In this document: positions 58,898-64,000 of the stretch, piece after piece
Layout: every line of letters starts with the position of its first letter
How positions within the stretch are numbered: position 1 is the stretch's first letter
DNA from: Pseudisothecium myosuroides
Lineage: Eukaryota > Streptophyta > Bryopsida > Hypnales > Lembophyllaceae
Length of the DNA stretch: 64,000 nt
Direction: 5' to 3'
Assembly (NCBI GenBank): GCA_951799445.1
Contig: OX637292.1
Location: 18,231,296-18,295,295 of the forward strand
Translations under genes and position numbers: made by a program
Notes under the pieces: model-generated
Database searches by the model: none
The model's input: only the letters and a program-made list of their open reading frames with translations
What the model was told of the DNA's origin: nothing

Positions 58898-60601
58898 CTG
58901 AAAAAATTGACGGATTTGACTGGCAGTGAGGAAGCGGAATAAAAGATCAAAGAGAATATTTGCATCGACATGCTTCATGCAGCTTCAACTGGAAACTCTG
59001 AATTCTGGATAAGTTGGTTGTAAATTCTTATATAAAATTATCATATTCTTAAATGATCCCTAGTGAAGAATGTAGAGCTCATGAGCTGCGTATTGTCAGA
59101 TTGAAAGTGATGCAGCTGCGGAAATGGCAAAGGAAACTGGCAGTGCAAGAAGGCTTGCTGATAACTGTATAGCTCCCCTGCTTTTCCATGAGTCGCTGAA
59201 TTTTTTTTGCAGTTACTTTGGATTTAAGCATTAAATGAAAACAATGCAGATTTGGCCCTTCAATTAGCCCTTTTAACGCCTGAATCGTTCTTTTGGTAAT
59301 CAACTCTTGTCAGGTGGGTATTTCATCAAGGTGCAAATGTTGAAGCCGCAATTACCGTAGACTATCCAGGAGGCTAGAATTCAAAGGAAAACTCATTGTG
59401 GTATGCTTTACACAAACTTGGAAAATTAATCAGATTTGTGATGACATTGATAAACTTCAACTGTACGTTTACTTATGGATCAAAAAGTGCTCCATATAGA
59501 ATTAGTCATATAATTAGTTAAAGACTATGAACTTGGGTGTTTTGCTGACAGATTTGTCGCAATATTTGGTAAAGACAATGCTGCCCAGTGCTGAAGAGCG
59601 ATACTTGTCCGGCCCTCTGTTCAAAGAAGCCCAAAAATTGCCAACGATATGGAAGTTATCTCGTGAAGGGAATTAAGCTCCAACAAAAATGCCAACAACT
59701 TAATTCTCTGGATAGAGATCAATGATGTAACCACGCCTAAAAATATCCAAATAAGTGTCTGACCGAGTACGTTCATAAGCATTATTTTCATTTTCAATTT
59801 CAATTGTAGCATGATAGATGTTGTAAGAGGATTTCAAATTATCTTGGGATGTGTCTTTTGGTTAGCATATGAATAGATTATGAATTTTCAAAGTGTTGAT
59901 GGTAGGTATATGCAAAATCAACCTTAATTTCTTGTCTTGTGTTTGCAAGGAGTAGACAAGAATCTGCCAATATTGCAACAATACCACAATTAGGTGAGCT
60001 TACCTTGTCATACAACACTATGAATTTCTTGCTTATTGGAACAAGTTTAACTAAAGTTTATCCCTTAAACAACAAACCCAAACCCAAGGTTTGGATTTTC
60101 AAAGAATCTTCATGAACACTCCTTCAATATTCAATTACATGTGAACTTCCTTGGTATCATTTCCTTTGTCTTTACAAGATGCATCTACCACAGATTGAAC
60201 TACTATTATGATTTCACATATAATATAATGTTGGAAATGTAAAAAGATTTGCCTTTTGGTGAATCAAGTAAAACTTACTTCCTTCCTTCATATGAATTGC
60301 AGTAGGATTGCAAGATTGCAAGACTAGTACTGTCAGTTTGTCCTGGCCTGCACATGGCTTAAAGATCACCTTAATTTTACAGTGCCCAAACATACTTAAC
60401 GCAATCAAAACCTTGATGCCTTGGCTAGGGGAATTGCCTACCTTAAGATATGTTTGCACTTGGTATTAAAGAGTGTTGTTACTAAGGATCTTAGGAACAA
60501 ATTTAGACCTAATTTTGAATCGAATTCACATTGCAAACATCACCCCTGACACTAAGTGCAAACATACTTTTATTGCCCTTTCCTTGGATGGATGATAAAT
60601 G
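58898..60601. other. AT-rich stretch left of the copia element
   Basis: Minus-strand frames near 59079-59303 and 60214-60459 have no recognisable domain or consistent splice borders. The 5' exons of the unrecognised gene may lie here. Confidence 0.4.
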
Positions 60602-60906
60602 TGTTGCAAAATGTACGAAGGAAGCCTCACAATTCTTGTGCTGCAACATGAAACTTTACTATTGCTTCCTTAATCAATGTGATTAAGAATTGGGGTATAA
60701 ATATAGCCTTCAAGGCACGCTTCCCACTAACAGGTATGATGTCACCGTTACAGTACTAACATTGTATGTACACTAACCACTAACTAATCCCTAACGTCCT
60801 CTACTAACTAATATCTAACGTCTTACTAATAATGTTTGAGTGCTTGTACTAACAACAATTGGATGAATGTTGATCTGTAGGTTTTCGATGAGCGCCTACT
60901 TCAACA
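60602..60906 (-). repeat. 3' LTR of the copia element, 305 bp
   Basis: On the minus strand it begins TGTTGAAGTAGG immediately after the polypurine tract and ends TTTTGCAACA, giving TGTTG...CAACA ends. A TATA-like GCTATATTTATACC lies in the middle. The base beyond the end is in AAATG (60597-60601), the expected 5-bp target copy. The partner LTR is outside the window, so the borders are inferred. Confidence 0.65.
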
Positions 60907-60950
60907 CCCTCCCTTGCTCAGGAAAACCCTCAATTGTTTTGTTTGATTTG

Positions 60951-61499
60951 AAGCAGCCATGTTGTTTGTTCTTGGTCTCCCTGCTGATGGCATGCGGGTG
61001 GTGCGAGATTATGTTGATCGTATATTGTTGGTAAGTGCCGCTCCGTCTTTTCTCCTTTGTTGTTTCGCTTGATCCGTCTTGTGAGTTTTTGTTGTTGGAA
61101 TTGACTTCCAATGAATATTTGTATAGGTTCAAGTCTGCTTCTTCATTGTGTGGCTAGTTTCACTGGCTCTTCTCCAAGTGTGCGATAATGCAGAGCGGGT
61201 CGTCATTTGCATGTGGCATCTTACGCTAAGTAGAGAGGACTTTTGCGAGCGTCCTGGAGTAGAGGTGGTGCATGACTCTCATAGACGATTGTTCAGAGGT
61301 GTCGGTCAAGCTGGTATGCGCGACGTTGGAGCCAAGATTAGTGATACTCTTGAAGCGCATTGGAAGGATGTGTTTGACAACCCGGAAGAGTGGTGGGACA
61401 ATTGTATGACGTGAAGAAACCCTAAGGCGCCAGATTTTCGACACAAGTCCACTAGTAGAGCTCTCTAGCTAAACAACTTCCATACACCAGATTGGGTGA
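60951..61499 (+). pseudogene. OSB-type ssDNA-binding protein fragment (PDF motif)
   Basis: Plus-strand sequence reads HWKDVFDNPEEWWDN, then RNPKAPDFRHKSTSRAL and LNNFHTPDWV. This is the PDF motif of plant OSB proteins, which bind single-stranded organellar DNA and limit recombination. A TGA (61412-61414) and a TAG replacing the Trp of ALWL interrupt it. Upstream, 60951-61031 resembles an exon ending VVRDYVDRIL with donor GTAAGT, and an acceptor TTTGTATAG lies near 61128. The fragment therefore looks like genomic DNA with an intron. It lies in opposite orientation between the RNase H stop and the polypurine tract of the copia element. Confidence 0.65.
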
Positions 61500-61516
61500 G
61501 GGCTAGTCTTTAGAAA

Positions 61517-64000
61517 TCAGATGTCAAAGTCTTGAAGATTTGATTGGGATACAATACCTGAGTTGGTACAATTGGTACTAAAACTTCTGTGTGGTAGAGG
61601 CTTTGTTAGAAAGTCTGCGAGTTGGTCTCTGGTTGAGACGTAGTTGATCTGTACAGCTTCTACCTTGGCAGCCTCTCGAATGAAATGATGTTGGACTTCA
61701 ATATGTTTGGTCCTTGTGTGCAACACTAGATTCTTTACAAGCTTTATGCAGACTTGATTGCCACTGAGTAGCAACGTTGGTTCGTTTGTGTCTTGGCCCA
61801 ACTCTTGGAATAGTCTCCTGAAATGTATTATATCTTTCACTGCATCTGTCAATACCTTATATTCTGATTTGGTGCTTGATAAGGACACCGTCAGTTGCAT
61901 TTTACTGCTCCAATTGAAGCAGGTGTCTCCAAGCATGTGAAGTATTCCTGATGTTGATCTCCTGGTGTCTACGTCCCTTCCCCAATCGGCGTCTGTGTAT
62001 GTGTGATAACTTGTATCACTCTCTGAGGTCATGAGGATTCTATAATCTCTGGTGTCATTTAAGTATTACAGAATTTTCTTGACTGCCTGCATGTGGGCAA
62101 CTTTAGAATCCTACATGTATTTGGAGACACAGCTTACGGCATAGTTTATGTCTGGTCGGATAATGGTTAAGTACAGTAAACTTCCAACCAGTGACCAATA
62201 AAGCATTGGGTCTACTTTTCCAGTGTCCATGTCTTTCTTGAGTTGATCTTTAGGATCCATCGGCAACTTTGTGGGGTTGCAATTCTCCAATCCAAATTTC
62301 TTCAAGAACTTCACCAAGTATCTTTTTTGGCTCAGGAAAATCTGGCCATTCTGTTGATGGATTTCAACTCCCAAATACTCACTGGCTTCACCAAGGTCAG
62401 TCATTTTGAATTCCTGTCTTAAATCATTCTTAAGTTTTGTGATTTCTTCTTCATCGTCCCTTGTAATTAGCAGGTCATCCACGTATAATAACAGGACTGT
62501 AAGTTTGCCGTCCCTCTTGAGATAGTACAGATTGTGATCGCTCTCACTCCTTATGAGTCCTCGTTTGTTCAACCATAGGCTTATGTGATCGTACTAGGTC
62601 TTGGGCGATTGCTTTAGTCCATACAGTGCCTTCTAAATCTTGCATACTTTTTGTTCATCTTTTGATCCTGAAAAACCATCAGGAATCTCCATCAGAATCT
62701 CTTCGTCTATGTTTCCATTTAAAAACGTTGTTATGACATCCATCTGGTAAAGTGACCAATTGTACTTTGCCGCAAGTGCCATGATGAGGCGAAATGTTGA
62801 CCACCTTACTACAGGAGCAAAGATTTCATGGTAATCTATTCCTTCTCTCTATTGGAATCCTCGTGCAACTATTCTAGCTTTGTACTTGTTTATTATTCCC
62901 TTTGAGTTTTGTTTAATTTTAAAGAGCCATTTTGCGGTAATTGGCTTCCCGTTTCCAAGACGATCTATCATTGTCTAGGTTTTATTCTTCAAGATTGAAG
63001 CTACCTCATTTTGAATTGCCTCTCTCCATTCTTTCTTTTGACTTGCAGTTTTGAAGTCTATAGGCTCATCTATGATCTCCAATAACAGAGTCCAGTAATA
63101 TCTCATTTTGGAAGAAGGTGCTCTGTTTCTAGTTGGGTACCTACGGACTGAAGGTCCTGCCTAATGATCGACCAGGAGTGGCCTCCTGGGGCTTTGTGAT
63201 GGGGTGGACGATGATGACTCTATATTTGGTTGCTGAGGATTCATGTCGTTTGTTCTTTCCGTCGCACTGTTATCTATAGTTAACTCTTGTTCTAACTCGT
63301 GAAACTCTGGGTTCTCATAATCATCGTTCTGAAGGCTATCGACTTCGGTGGTTTTGTTTGTATCTTCTTTCTCTGTGAACTTGAAGATGGTTTGTATTGG
63401 TTTGGTTTGATTTAGAAACTGATATCTATCTTGCTTTTGTCAAATATTACATCTCGGCTGATCATTACCTTCTGTTTGTTTTTGTCATATAGTCTTTATG
63501 CTTTTGAGTCACTATTGTAGCCTAGAAAAATGTAGATCTAGGTCTTACTATCTAACTTCTTCAGTTGTTCTTTAGGTATATGAACATACGCTAGACATCC
63601 AAAGATTTTCAAATTTGAGAGATCGGGTTTGTTACCAATATACATGACTTCAGGTGATTCACCAAGATTTGCTCGCGTTGGACTTCGGTTCACCAAAAAA
63701 TTTGCGTGAGAGATGGCTTCTGTCCACAGATTTGTTGGTAGATTATAGTCTTGTGAGATGCTGCGCACCTGCTCCATTAAGGTATGTTTTTGTCTCTTAG
63801 ATACTCCGTTTTGTTGCGGAGTGTTTGCTTGGGTTAGTTCCCTTTTGATTCCATGCAATTTGCAAAAATCTGAGAATTCACTCGACAAGCACTCCTCCCC
63901 CACGGTCTGAACGCAATACTTGTATTTTGTTACCTGTCTCAGTTTCTATTCTCTTCTTGAATGCAGAGAACTTGGAAAAAGTCTCATTCTTCTCGCTTAG
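61517..64000 (-). pseudogene. Copia polyprotein: integrase, reverse transcriptase, RNase H (decayed)
   Basis: The integrase part (63903-63538) contains TPQQNGVSKRQKHTLMEQVR and PTRANLGESPEVMY. The RT part contains KARIVARGF, QMDV, ALYGLKQSPKT and the catalytic LLLYVDDLLI. The RNase H part contains YTDADWGRDVDTRRSTSG and DQLADFLTKPLP. From 62635 to the stop at 61517 one frame is kept, but TAG at 62635-62633, 62596-62594 and 62113-62111 and TAA at 62068-62066 interrupt it. Another TAG replaces the Trp of the NKTW motif near 62977. The frame between integrase and RT (63530-63110) is too damaged to follow. Confidence 0.85.

Larger units (their letters stand above)
60602..64000 (-). mobile_element. 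Ty1/copia retrotransposon, truncated by the window edge
   Basis: Reading right to left on the minus strand: integrase, reverse transcriptase, RNase H, a 600-bp segment with a host-gene fragment, polypurine tract AAGGGAGGG (60915-60907) and a 3' LTR (60906-60602). The integrase-before-RT order marks the copia superfamily. The 5' LTR, gag and protease would lie beyond 64000. Several in-frame stops show that the copy is dead. Confidence 0.85.

Noticed and set aside
59079..59303. Possible further exon of the unrecognised gene
   Set aside because: No donor in a compatible phase could be found, so it was not added to the exon chain.

Overview
The window is nuclear DNA of a land plant. The evidence is spliceosomal introns with GT-AG borders throughout, a short run of CCCTAAA (Arabidopsis-type) telomere repeats, a CACTA (En/Spm) transposon, a Ty1/copia element, and stop codons that fit decay of CHG-methylated cytosines. 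A TKL kinase carrying a long TPR tail suggests a non-seed plant (moss, liverwort, lycophyte or fern), but I cannot name the species.

The main structural result is that 8784-52816 is a single 44,033-bp CACTA transposon. Its ends are CACTATAAGAAACCTTCGTT and the reverse complement, and it is flanked by a 3-bp AAA duplication. It lies inside a coding exon of a minus-strand kinase-TPR gene. The 5' exons of that gene are at 53386-52817, and the kinase domain and TPR exon are at 8783-5113. Across the insertion the reading frame joins exactly, with one AAA copy removed. The disrupted gene also carries a one-base homopolymer insertion and a 10-bp deletion in the TPRs, so it is a pseudogene.

Inside the CACTA element there are three zones. 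The left zone (8.8-20 kb) is relatively GC-rich. It holds a minus-strand Transposase_24-like gene (14.4-17.8 kb) with nonsense codons and a nested 3,484-bp insertion (10520-14003, target duplication GGTGC) with a gag-like frame broken by two TAGs. The right zone (47.5-51.9 kb) holds the Tnp2 transposase gene in four exons with two nonsense codons. The AT-rich middle zone (about 20-47 kb) looks like separate cargo, with three genes that appear open: an FCP1-like HAD phosphatase (minus), a ParB/Srx-like plus DNA-methylase-like protein of about 1,199 aa (minus), and a 946-aa RNase H-like, DUF7869-type transposase (plus). The last two diverge. Each has, just upstream, an array of the same palindrome (TTCACCTC, 5 nt, GAGGTGAA) at periods of 67 bp and 60 bp, and single copies occur in both introns of the ParB-methylase gene. 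I propose the middle zone as a previously undescribed large mobile system with its own cis-repeats, nested in or carried by the giant CACTA element. Its outer ends were not found.

Outside the CACTA: 604-1351 is a TTAA-flanked foldback element related at its ends to another at 31091-31735 (piggyBac-like). 55606-55876 is a SINE-like retroposon with a 15-bp duplication. 56.3-58.9 kb holds a chain of four phase-compatible exons of an unrecognised minus-strand gene. 60602-64000 is a decayed copia element on the minus strand, with a 305-bp 3' LTR, that appears to have captured part of an OSB-type organellar ssDNA-binding protein gene.
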